Position numbers and translations under genes: made by a program. From assembly GCF_023898315.1 (NCBI RefSeq), contig NC_064617.1, positions 616,829,000-616,892,999 on the forward strand: a stretch of DNA of 64,000 bases. The letters are read 5' to 3'. The notes beneath the pieces are model-generated. The model did not search any database, had not been told where the DNA came from, and worked only from the letters and a program-made list of their open reading frames with translations. Below, piece by piece: positions 22,401 to 33,332 of this stretch (within the stretch, counting starts at the first letter, position 1; every line of letters starts with the position of its first letter). The DNA is from Schistocerca nitens. Lineage: Eukaryota > Arthropoda > Insecta > Orthoptera > Acrididae.

Positions 22401-24708
22401 ATAATCAATCCTTCCCTGACAACCATAGTAAGGCCAATCAGTTTTCCTCCTACCTCCGATGTTTTACCATCCCCGACGATCCCCAGTTCAATTACTCCCT
22501 CTTCCTGGATGTTCTCGATCGAACTGACACCTCTGTCCCTCCCCTCGCACCTTACTTGGACAACATTGCCCACACTGAACTCAATGCCCCTATCACTACA
22601 CAGGATCTCATTGCTACACTCCGCACGAAACGCAGAACTGCTCCTGGTCACGATCGTGTCACCTATCGCCGCTTTTGTGAAACTTCTGCCTTTTTCCTCT
22701 CCACCCTGGCCAGGATCTATAATGTAGTCCTGTCCACCGGCTACTACCCCAACCTGTGGAAAACCTCCCATATCCTGATGATCCTTAAACCCAGTAAACC
22801 GCCATCCGCTGTCTCCTCCTACCGACCCATCAGCCTTACCTCGGTCTCCAACAAGGTCCTGGAATCTATCCTCACCCGACGCATCCACCAGCACCGCCTC
22901 CTTCCCGTTACCTAGTGTGGCTTTCGGCCATCCTTCTCTTCTGACGCCCTTTCCTTCACCTCACTCATCTCCTCTCCAAACAGCTTAATTCCCGTCACTC
23001 TACTATCTTCCTCTCCCTTGACCTTGAACGAGCCTATGACCGCATGTGGCATTCCGTTCTCCTCTTCAAGCTCCAAACCTTCGCCGTTCCTATTAACTAC
23101 GTCCGTCTGATTGGCTCCTTTCTTTCCCAACGTCCGTCCTACGTCACCATCCACAATACCGATTCCTACACCTTTTCCCCCTCCGCTGGTGTGCCCCAAG
23201 GTTCGGTCCTCTCCCCTCTTCTGTACCTTTTGTATACGGCGGACATGCCGCCGCCTTCACCCCCCTATCCACCTTCTCCAGTATGCCGATGACACTGCCT
23301 TCCTTGCCCTTGCCCCCACCCTGCAGTGCTCCGAACACCTCCAATCCCATCTTGACCGGTTCACCACTTGGTGCATCCACTGGTTGCTTAAGGTCAATCC
23401 TTCCAAAACCCAGGTGATCTTTGTAGGCAAAACCACCCCTTCCTTCCGCCTCTTCGATTTCTATATCACCATCTATGGCTGTCCTATCACCCTCACCCCC
23501 ACCCTTAAGTACCTTGGCGTCACCCTTGACTGTCGCCTCTCTTGGACCCCCCACTTCTGGACAATTGAAGCCAATGCACGCTCCTGCCTGTTTCCTCAAA
23601 CTCCTTTCGGGCCATACATGTGGTCTGGACCCCTCCACCATCCTCCATACCTATAAATCCCTCATTCGCCCTATCCTTTGCTACGCCCACCCTGCCTGAA
23701 TCTTCGCTCCCCCTACCTTTTACAAATCCCTTCAGATCCTAGAACGCCATGTTCTCCGCCTCGCCTATCCTATCCGTCTCCCATCCGCCACACAGATCCT
23801 GTATGACCTTATTCCGTTCCCCCACCTCCTCCTTTTCCTAGAACGGATACGGATCCTATACACCTCCCGTAAACTCGGTCCCCCTCACCCGCTGGTCTCC
23901 CATCCTCTCCCGCCCCCCTCCGCTGCTGCGCCTGTATTTCCACGTCCCACCTGCTTTCCATCTCTCCACTCTCCATACCCTCTCCCAAGGTGGCTTCCGG
24001 CAGCTCCCCCTCCCTGATGATGCCCTCCTCCCCTCCATCTACCCCTCCTACCAACTTTGATCCTCCCCTCCCACTTCCTGTGTTTTTTTCCTTAGTGCAC
24101 CCTCTCTCCCACTCCTTTCCCTCCATCCTCCTTCCTCCCCCTCCTCCCCCTACCCCCTCCTCTCTTCCTCCCCCATGCTCCCCCTACTTCCCTTACCCCC
24201 TCATCCCTTCATTCCTCCCCCCTGCCATTAGTGTACCTGCTCTCCCCTCTCCCACCTCCACCACCTTCCTCCCCTCCTGGCAGGTCCGCGGACTTGTTCA
24301 CACTAAGTGGACATTCGCGCACCAGAGATCATCGCCATCAGTTTAGTGTCTGTGCCGTTGTGATTGTGTTTTATGGCCGTGTGCACCAACCCCGGTCAAA
24401 AAGCATGATAACCAAGGTCCTGCGATCATGGTTAAAAGTAAATCGCGTTTAAAATGTTTCTGCAGTGCACCAACGTTAATCGCTGGTCAGCAAACCGTCG
24501 TCAGCCAACTGCGCATTTTACTGCGGTAAACTCTCTTCATTGCAATGGAACGTGCCCTGGCAACACAAAGATGTTAGTAAACATGAAATTGCACAGATAA
24601 TCGCTGGTGCCACGTTCTATCTTTGCTGTTTTTTCTGTCGACAAGCAGAAGTGTGTGTATGTACCTCGGTACCTATTTCTGATCTGTTGGTTTCTTTTTT
24701 GGAGAATA

Positions 24709-25958
24709 ATGGAGAATAAAAGAAGAACACCGAATTTCTCAAAGTACGAGATAGATGTACTTCTTGAACTGGTGGGTGCAACTGCATCCGTTCTTGAAAA
24801 TAAGAAAACCGACGGCTGCAGCTTAAAAGAAAAACAGGCAATGTGGTCCCATGTGGAGGCGCAGTTTAATTCTACTCCTGGTAAGTTTAGTCATGAATAA
24901 CTTTTCTAGGTTCATCGTAAGCGTAGGATATGGCACACACTGGCTTTTAGTTTGAAACTGTTATTGGCGTACCACTGAAATACGTGATAGGACTATGTAT
25001 ATTTATGGTTGGAATTGTTTTGTTTGTTTTAAATTTAAAATTCAATGCCGTGCTACTGTTAACTAAATATTATGTGACTAACGGAAGCTTTTATGTTGAA
25101 AATTGTGAACATACGTCTCTCACTTAGCCCTGTGACGTATTCTTCATATATGCCTATACCACTTTCTTTTTAATGAACTGATATGTAGACAAAAGCCATA
25201 TACAGATCTTAGATTTTTATTGCAATTATAAGTTAAGAGCCTCAGAATGCAAAATGGACTTATGAATGCAAATAATATTAGAATTAATTTATGGTACTAC
25301 AAACTACATTTATTTAATTTCAGGTGTGACAAAAAGATCCTGTGACAGGCTGGAAACCTGTTATGAAAATATGAAAAGAAGACTTCGAAAAGACCTTGCA
25401 GAAGAAGAGGTGGAAGTGTATAAAACAGGTGGGGGGAAGCCTGCCCAAAAAACCATGATCCATGATCGGGCTAAACTATTATAAATTGTTGGTTCCTCAG
25501 TGAAACCGTTAACAAATGCATATGATTCCGATGCACAGTTTAGCATGATTGTGGATGTTGTCAACATGGAGAGCAGTGCAGTGCAGTGCAGTGAGAACAT
25601 GCCACCTGCTTCAGTTGTCGAGTTAGCAGAGTGCACACAATCTAGCACTTCCCACACACCTGTCGTAATACTAAGTAAAGAGACACCAAATAATGTTCTG
25701 ATGGATGTCACCCAGTTGCAATCTGCTTCACAGTCTCCTGATGAACCCAGTGAAAACATTTGCACGCCAAAAAATACATGGCATTGTCGCAGGATGCCTG
25801 CAAAACCAAGGCCATCAGGTTCGGGAACAGTGATTGACAATGTGTGCAAGAAGAGAGTGGAACTACTGGAGGCCCAATTACTCATGATGAAGGCAGAGCA
25901 CCAAAAGGAGCTGAGGATAAAAAGTTTAAAGAATCTGGCCCTGAAAGAAAAACTATAG
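24709..25958 (+). pseudogene. Harbinger Myb/SANT-like accessory protein, one in-frame stop
   Basis: This is the DNA-binding partner that Harbinger elements use, together with the nuclease. Exon 1 runs 24709-24880 (MENKRRTPNFSKYEIDVLLE), with donor G|GTAAGT. Exon 2 starts at 25324 after TTTAATTTCAG and keeps the frame (Gly split over the junction). The first 90 or so residues form a SANT/Myb trihelix-like domain, with NFSKYEIDVLLELV, KEKQAMWSHVEAQFN and RLETCYENMKRRLRKD, like vertebrate MSANTD3. The C-terminus is a charged helix (VELLEAQLLMMKAEHQKELR), a likely coiled coil. A TAA at 25482-25484 interrupts exon 2, and the same frame then continues to 25958, so I read it as a nonsense mutation. 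The alternative is a short intron around it, with CAG at 25498-25500. Confidence 0.82.
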
Positions 25959-26499
25959 TACTGGAAGAAGAAAAATGCCAGTGACACGTGACCTTTTTTT
26001 TCCTGTGACAGTGAATTTTTTTTAATTTTTTGTGCGATGTTGTATTTTGTCTAATGTATTAAAGTTGTCTCACAGTTCAAATTGTTTCTCTGTGTTTGTT
26101 CTGTTAGTGATACTGCTTCTATCCTAGTTGGTGTCTGTCTAATATCTGCTTACAGCTTATTTGGTCTGGACTAAGATTCATCCAATCACTTAAAATTAGA
26201 ATTGCTTCATATATAAAAAGAGATTAGCAACACTGCAGTTTACACAAGTAAGATACATGTCAGTTGCAGGCCTGCAGCCAGTCAGGTGCCAATTTCTACT
26301 TAAATCACTTAACAATGAGGTAGACTGTTAATGAAACAAAATTATAGTAATAAAGCATTCTTGTTACTCTAACTTTGGAATGAACATATGTGCTGTAACA
26401 GTTATATACATGAGGCCCAATGTTATCATGTTTTGCATTGTTTGTACCAGAATATCCTAACATATTAAATTATGAGGTAAAGTGCTCCAAATCATAATT

Positions 26500-27020
26500 T
26501 TGTGTGTGCCATTTTCCGTGCCATACTCTGCACCAGGTAATGTTTATAATGGGAACCTGTATCTTTTATGACAATACAATTTGAAGTGAGGCATGTTGAG
26601 AAATACATTGCTGTGATGGGTTCTCTTTTCTGCAAAAGTAAGCATAGCATATGTGGCTTTCCAAGCCACACCACTTGGTAATGTGTGTGGTGGAAACCTG
26701 TAACATTTATCAAACAGTATTTGTGGAGAGGCATTATTGAATAATACTTTGCTAATATGGACAATAGTGAGATTAGCATTGTGTGGCTTCTCTAGCAATA
26801 CTCTGCACCTGTTAATGTTTACAATGTCAGCCCATAACTTTTATCACAGCAAAATTTGTAGCAAGATATTTTCAGAAATGCATTCCTATGATGGGTCACT
26901 GGTTTCTGCTATAGTAGTCATAGCATGTGTGGCTTTCTTAGCAATATTCTGCACCTGCTAATGTTTAACTTCTGCCACAACTGTATTTGTAGTGAGGCAT
27001 TTTTCTGTGGCACTATGCAA
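26500..27020. repeat. Degenerate tandem repeat, about 140 bases x 4
   Basis: A block containing CTCTGCACC(T/A)GGTAATGTTTA-like sequence, then TGTAGTGAGGCAT and GTGTGGCTT, recurs with anchor points at 26536, 26677, 26811 and 26957 (spacings 141, 134 and 146). It lies in the non-coding middle of the Harbinger element. Units differ by many substitutions, so the array is old relative to the intact transposase frame or came from elsewhere. Confidence 0.75.
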
Positions 27021-27326
27021 TGACAAGGAATTCCCTTCTCTACAGGTGAGCATTAAATATGTGAAAAAACTGCATCAATATCAGTGACAGAGTAAGAGAG
27101 GGAGTTTCCCTCAGTAATAACTTAAAGTATGACACTTCGTACTGTCAACCCACAGCATTACAGTTCTGCTTTCATATCTTCTGAAGTAGCACACTCCTTA
27201 ACTAATTATTGCTCTTGCACTGATCTCCAAAGTATTAGACATTGCTGACAACATTCCATTGCCTTTCGTAGCAATGAGAACTTGTTTTTGGTGGCAATTT
27301 CTAAACACAAATTTGTCTTCAATTTC

Positions 27327-27328
<2 letters not shown>

Positions 27329-27396
<68 letters not shown>
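27329..27396. repeat. (TA)n microsatellite
   Basis: About 68 bases of uninterrupted AT dinucleotides in the middle of the Harbinger element. The two short frames across it (poly Ile-Tyr) are artefacts. Confidence 0.97.
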
Positions 27397-27399
<3 letters not shown>

Positions 27400-28280
27400 A
27401 TACAGTTGTGCATAATATTGTGTAAAGTGCTGCTACACGCATGACTGACTAGAATTAACAACGGAATTCAATTCTTTGCACAACCTTATGGCCACACACA
27501 CTAATGTTTAAGAAAATCATATTGTAAATAAAGAGTAGTGATGAATATGGAAATAATTTAACAAATAAACAATCCCAATCTGACATTTTATGTTAATACA
27601 CAAGTGATTATTTATTTTGTGCCCATGTGTGAACTGCATATTCACAATTTTAAGCTAATCTAGGTGATAAGACTGCATTAATACTGAGGAGAAGTGCAGT
27701 AAAATAATCTCTAAACTGAAAGGTTCTGATAATAAAGAATGTGCTCTTTTAATATTGCAAAACTGTTGGACATTCACATATTTGTTGTTACAGTAGAAAA
27801 TTTAAGAGATGTTTAGGATCTATAGTGAACATAATACGGAAATATCCATTATATTTTATTCCACTCGCTTTTACTCTCACCCTCTCTAAATGTAATGGAG
27901 TCATTTGTTCTCAAATTTAAGTACATACCCAGAAACTGAACATGTATATAAATAACAGAGTACTGCATTGCTTTCACAACCAATGTGATGCAAGAAATAT
28001 ATCTTTAATAATGAATTAGCAACAGTTTCACACAAAAAAAAAAAATCTCAGAAAAGCAGCAGCTGGGTAATTGTCTGTAGGCAGCACATCCTGTCCCTGG
28101 CACAACAAAACCTCAAATTTCGCATCACACACCCAGTTCAGTGAGTACTTTTATGTTCGCTATACAGCAGAAACAAAATAGATTACATGCTGAAATAATC
28201 TGAAAAATTGAAAATACGGCGAAATCCCATAACTATAATCATAATTTTTCATTACGAACATTGTCTGAATTTATGTTATA

Positions 28281-29399
28281 TTATCGGAAATGTTCATTAA
28301 TTATAGCACGGCGAACTGATCGTCCAGGTAATGTATCATCACGATACATCTGCTGTCCAGGTAGCACTGGTTCGTTGTCTTCAATGTTGGGGCCTCTCTC
28401 ATCACGTAACTGATTTAAAAGTCGAGAAATTTCAGGATCTTCTGGTGGTTCATCACTGCTTGTACTCCTCGCAATATTATGCAAGACAGCCGTACCCAAA
28501 ATGATTGACATTGCTTCCTGAGGATTACATCTTATTCCTACAGATAATATGGGAAATTTTCTCTTCCACATACCGTATTTTCTCTCAACAGTGTTTCTAG
28601 TTTTAATATGAGACCTGTTATACAGATGCTCTGCTTCATTTTGCGGATTTAAAAGTGGAGTTAACAAGTAGGATTTACATGTATAACCACTATCTCCCAA
28701 TAAGTGATCTTGTGGTATTTCTCCGTTTTCAAATTGAGCTCTGCGAGCGCAATTGAGAAATATGGTACTGTCGTGCACAGAGCCCGGCCATCGAGCGACA
28801 ATATCTCTTATTAACAAATTGTGATCACTAATGGTTTGACAGTTAAAGGAAAAATATGATTTCCTATTGCGGAAAAGTTCAGCATTATGACCTCCAGGAG
28901 ACTGAATTCTTATATGGGTACAATCCAAGGTACCAAGAACGCCAGGAAATCGGTCCAATTGACTAAAACCATACATCACAGAGCGCACTTCTTCTCTTGT
29001 AGGAAATGTTATAAAGCGAGGAGATAGTGATGCCATGATGTCTGATACATCACTGATGATTCGTTGTGCTGTTGTACGATGTATATTACTGTTGTCCCCA
29101 ATAAGAATGTTGAATGCAGCTGTTGCATATGCCCTTAAAGTAATCAAAAGTCTGTTTATCGGATAAACAGGGTTATTCCGATCAGTAGGAAATTCTAACC
29201 TATCATTAATTTGATTTAATAACCACCACACTGTTTCTTTTGACAGACGAAATCTCTCTTCAAACTTCCTGTCACCATAATCTTCGAAAGGGTTTCCCCT
29301 TTCCACAATCACTCCAACACGATTTCGGTCACGATTTAAATGGTCAAGGTGTAACAAATCTTCCTCAATGCCATCCATAACATCAAAACGCGCCGCCAT
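28281..29399 (-). CDS. Harbinger transposase (HARBI1-like nuclease), intact
   Basis: This 372-residue DDE nuclease excises and inserts the element. The start at 29399 (MAARFDVMDGIEEDLLHLDH) sits about 190 bases inside the right end. An N-terminal helix-turn-helix-like region (EERFRLSKETVWWLLNQIND) precedes the DDE_Tnp_4-type catalytic domain. The domain shows GVLGTLDCTHIRIQSPGG (first Asp), ISDHNLLIRDIVARWPGSVH with a following DS, GDSGYTCKSYLLTPL (Asp), and TRNTVERKYGMWKRKFPIL (Glu). Length matches the family (about 350-400). No stop or frameshift is seen and the catalytic residues look present, so the nuclease may be functional. Mobility would also need the SANT partner, whose local copy carries a stop. 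Confidence 0.95.
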   Translation of the reverse strand: MAARFDVMDGIEEDLLHLDHLNRDRNRVGVIVERGNPFEDYGDRKFEERFRLSKETVWWLLNQINDRLEFPTDRNNPVYPINRLLITLRAYATAAFNILIGDNSNIHRTTAQRIISDVSDIMASLSPRFITFPTREEVRSVMYGFSQLDRFPGVLGTLDCTHIRIQSPGGHNAELFRNRKSYFSFNCQTISDHNLLIRDIVARWPGSVHDSTIFLNCARRAQFENGEIPQDHLLGDSGYTCKSYLLTPLLNPQNEAEHLYNRSHIKTRNTVERKYGMWKRKFPILSVGIRCNPQEAMSIILGTAVLHNIARSTSSDEPPEDPEISRLLNQLRDERGPNIEDNEPVLPGQQMYRDDTLPGRSVRRAIINEHFR

Positions 29400-32300
29400 C
29401 TTAATAGCGTATGCTTTTAAAACCGTGGTTATGTCGAGAAAACCGGGAAAGAGCCCGGTTAAATATAACCGCGGTCGACTCCCTCGTTTAACTTAGATCA
29501 ATGTTGGTGCACCAGAATACTGCGCTGAACAGGATTATATATCGACTTAACCGCGGTTAACTGTTAATCGAGATTGGTGCACTCGGCCATTAGTGTGTTT
29601 CGCCGCCACGTTCTTCTTTCACTTGTCCCGTCTCATTCGTCAGTGTGTGTGTGGAGTGCTGACAGTTTTTCGTGTGTTTCGTTTAGTCTGAACGGCTTTA
29701 TGTCTTTTTATTTATTGTATCTCCGGTTTTTTAACCACAGATTTGTTACTTTTCCATCTCCTTTTTCTCTATTATTGTACTCCTTGAGGCTGAAGAGTGG
29801 AGTAGATGTATCTGCTGCCAGCCTGCCTTTGTATAAGGTGAACAAATGACAATAAAGAAAAAAAACACTAATCGTCATACATTTCTGGCAGTATCTCAGA
29901 AGAGTACCGCTCTTCGATAACTGCATACCTGGAGATACATGCGGTACACTGGATTTTCAACCCTGCTGGCCCCACCCACATTATGCGGGTGTTTTCTGAA
30001 CACGCCCCTTCCATCGACCTTCACCTGAAGGAGTGTGCCCTCTTTATCCATCACCGATACATAGTCGACCCCTCCCACTCCCCTCCTCAATCCCTCTGCT
30101 GCCAGAGGTGCTTGCGTGCTAGATTTGTCACCATCGTCCTCCAACACATCCACCTGTTCCAGTGCCTCCACACCTTCCAGCAGATATCCCTCACCGCTCG
30201 ATCCCTCTTCTACCTTAACACCTATCCCACATATTCCCATAACCAAACTCACTACACCTGGTAGCCATTGACCACCACCGCCAGATTCCTGTTTGGCTCC
30301 AACCCCTCCTTCCCAACCCCACAGAACACCCGATCCTTAGCCTCTTCTTCTCCGTCCCTACCATTATCTGTGCCACCATCTATGTCCGCCCTACTGCCCC
30401 TATTCCTTTTGACTTGCTTTCCTACATCGACCATACCTTCTCCTCCTATGTGATTGCTGCCGACTTCAACATCCATAGTCGTTCCGCTGCCCAGTTACGA
30501 TGGTTTCATCGGTTCCTCTCCACCCACCAAGGTGACCTCGTTCCCATTCCCCAGCACACCCGCTATGAATCCAATACCACTCCAGATGTCGTACTCTCCT
30601 CCCTTAACCTACTTGGCTGCATAGCCATGGGCATCCTTGACCCTATTGGCAGTGACCATCTCTCTGTCCTCCTCACCATTTCAGACTGGTCGCCCCTGTC
30701 CCGATCCTCGCATCGACCCTCCCTCGTAATGTGTCCATGATTATTCCCTTGTCAACTGGAATGCCCACTGGGATACCCTCGCTACCCAGGTCGACAGCCA
30801 CCCACTCACCTACCACCACCCTGATGATGTTACCCACGCCGCCTCCTTTCTCCAGCAGACCTTATCTGAGACCATGTAGGCCCACGTCCCTACCGTCGCC
30901 ATCCACTTGCACCATCCCACTTTACCCCCACAGGCTGTCCTCCTCCTCCATGAATCCCGCCGTCCCTACCATGCCTTCCTTCTCCCGTGTGACCAGGACA
31001 CACTACAACGCCACGGGCGACTACAACGACATGTCAGAAACTTGCATGCGGCTAAGAAACGTCGGGACTGGCGATAGACATGCACCTGTCTTAATGCTAC
31101 CCTACCTATCAACTAGTCCAAGTACTGGTCAGCCTTCCACCGCCTTTCCGGATCTAAATTCCGCCCCCCTACTACTGCTCCTTCATAATGACCACCCCTT
31201 CCCTGACAACCTTAATAAGGCCAATCACTTTGCCTCCTACATCTTCGATATCTTCACACTCCCTTATGATCCCCAGTTCGATTACTCCCTATTCCCAGAT
31301 GTCCGCGATTGAACTGACACCTCATTGGCTCCACTCGCTCCTGGCTTCCAGTATTTAGACAACATTACACACGACGATCTCAATGGCCCCATCACTACTC
31401 GGGATATCATCAATACACTCCGCACGAAACGCAACACCGCTCCTGGTCATCATCGTGTTACCCATCACCACCTCCGTGAAACTCCTGCCTCCTTCCTCTC
31501 TGCCCTGGCCAGGCTATATAATGTGGTCTTGTCCAGTGGCTACTACCCCGACCTGTGGAATACCTCCCCGATACTGGATGCTTATGTTCCTCTAGCCCGA
31601 TAAACCACCATCCATTGTCTCTCTCCCAGCAGCCTTACCTCGGTCTTCAGAAATGTCCTGGAATCCATCCTTACCCAACAGGTCCACCAGTATCTCTGCC
31701 ATCACCGCCTCCTTCCCGCTACTGAGTGTGGATTTCGACCGGATGACCTCCTTCACATCACTCATCTCCTCTCCGAACAGCTCAACTCCCGTCACTCCAC
31801 CATCTTCCTCTCCCTCGACCTTGAACGTGCTTATGACCGTGTAGCGCATTCTGGTCTCCTCTTCAAGCTGAAAACCTTCGCCCGTCGTATGAACTTCATC
31901 TGTCTGATTGGGTCCTTTCTTTCCCAACATCCTTCCTATGTCACCATCCATAACACGGATTCCTACATCTTCTACCCCTCCACCGGTGTGCTCCAAGGTT
32001 CTGTCCTCTCCCCTCTTCTCTACCTCCACCCCCCGTCCACTTTCTGCAGTAAGCCAATGACACCACCTCCCTTGCTCTCGCCCCCACCCTACAATGCTTC
32101 CAACACCTTCTCCAATCCATCTTGGTGTAACCAGTGGTTGCTCAAGGTCAATCCTTCCGAGATCCAGGCGATCATTGTAGGCAAAACCACCACTTCCTTC
32201 CGTCTCCTCGATTTCTATATCACCATTTATGGTTGTCCTATCACTGTCACCCCCACCTTTAAGTACCATGGCGTCACCCTTGTCCGTTGCGTCTCCTGGA

Positions 32301-33038
32301 TCCCCCATTTTGGACAATCTAAGCCAAGGCACGCTACTGACTCCATCTCCTCAAGCTCTTTTCTGGCCGCACATGGGATCTGGACCCCTTGCCATCCTCC
32401 AGACCTATAAATCTCTCATCCGCCATATCCTCTGCTATGCCCATCCCACCTGGATCTCCGCCCCTCCTACCTTTTACAAATCCCTTCAAATCCTAAAACG
32501 CCATGTGCTCTGCCTCGCCTATCGTGTGCCGCTACCCTCCCATGCATCCTATATGACCTCATTTCGTTTCCGCATCTCCCTTTTCCTTGAATGGATACGG
32601 GTCCTCTACACCTCCCGTAAACTAGATCCCCCTCACCTGCTTGTCTCTGCCATACTCTCCCACCCATGTCCACTGCCACGCCTGTATTCCCATGTTCCAC
32701 CTGCTCTCCATCTCTCCACTCTCCATACCCTCGCCCAAGGTGGCTTGCGCCAACTCCCCCTCCCTGATGATGCCCTCATCCCCTCCATCTACCCCTCGAA
32801 CCAACTTTGATCCTCCCCTTCCATCTCCTGCGTCTTTTCCCAAGGGCATCCTCTCTCCCTCCTCCCTTCCCCCCTCTCCCCCAGGATTCTCCTACCCCCA
32901 TACCTACTTTCCTCCCCATCCCATCTCCTCTGCCACTGGCATCTACACCCTCCCCTCTCCCTCCTCCCCCACCTTTTCCCTTTGGCAGGTCTGTGGACTC
33001 GTACAGATACAGTGAACATTCGCATGCAGATCATCGCC

Positions 33039-33040
<2 letters not shown>

Positions 33041-33069
<29 letters not shown>
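33041..33069. repeat. Poly-T tract of 29, flanked by GCCAC repeats
   Basis: Twenty-nine T residues in the 3' UTR of the decayed J1 copy, absent from other J1 copies at this place. GCCAC occurs directly before (33036-33040) and directly after (33070-33074). This would fit a minus-strand retro-insertion truncated down to its A-tail. Slippage expansion of a shorter T-run is the alternative. Confidence 0.6.
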
Positions 33070-33071
<2 letters not shown>

Positions 33072-33332
33072 CACCATGGTGTTAGTGCCTTAGCGTTTCA
33101 CCACCCATGCTCCATCATTCACATGTGTCATTTCAGTCGCCTATGTTAGTGTAGCAGTGCTGAACGTGTTTTATTTTACTGCACCTGTGAACAGCTCCAT
33201 GTTTTTTACTTTGTGTGTCTACTGTTTTTTTGTCCATCATTTTGTTTTGTTTTTCTATGTCTTCCTATGTTCTGCTTGTATTACCTGTGGCCGAAGAGCG
33301 GCGCAGTATTGCCGCTGCACGCCTACCATGTA

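Larger units (their letters stand above)
24374..29589. mobile_element. PIF/Harbinger DNA transposon, complete, with TTA duplication
   Basis: This is a 5,216-base element inside a LINE 3' UTR. Terminal inverted repeats begin TGGCCG[T/A]GTGCACCAA; 21 of the first 27 bases match. A TTA target duplication lies at 24371-24373 and 29590-29592, as expected for PIF/Harbinger. It has the classic two-gene plan: a Myb/SANT-type protein on the plus strand near the left end and a HARBI1-like nuclease on the minus strand near the right end, facing each other. Between them lie about 2.3 kb of AT-rich non-coding sequence with a tandem repeat and a TA run. The terminal motif GTGCACCAAC recurs once inside each end (24465-24474 and 29503-29512). 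Confidence 0.96.
19504..29865 (+). mobile_element. J1 LINE, decayed, interrupted by a Harbinger transposon
   Basis: This is a near full-length J1 copy of about 5.1 kb without the insert. It has its own 5' UTR, starting CTCCGGCGGTAATCC and unlike the two previous copies, with CAG/CCAGC repeats at 19590-19670. ORF1 follows (about 19810-21285; the ATG site reads CAACC), then ORF2 from 21293 (MARQHRILCNNIGSLPTNKN) to about 24060, and a 3' UTR (24061-24373 and 29593-29865) with AATAAAG before a short A-run. Both frames carry many stops and frameshifts. RT blocks remain visible: SYRPISLTSVSNKVLESI, GVPQGSVLSPLLYLLY and a YADD-type box near 23283. The Harbinger insert splits only the 3' UTR. The 5' boundary is approximate, since the composite element's TSD abuts it. 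Confidence 0.85.

Noticed and set aside
26500-27020. CRISPR-like array
   Set aside because: Units are long, degenerate and contiguous, without spacers, and the genome is clearly eukaryotic.
27198-27461. Frames with long Ile-Tyr runs
   Set aside because: Translation of the (TA)n microsatellite.
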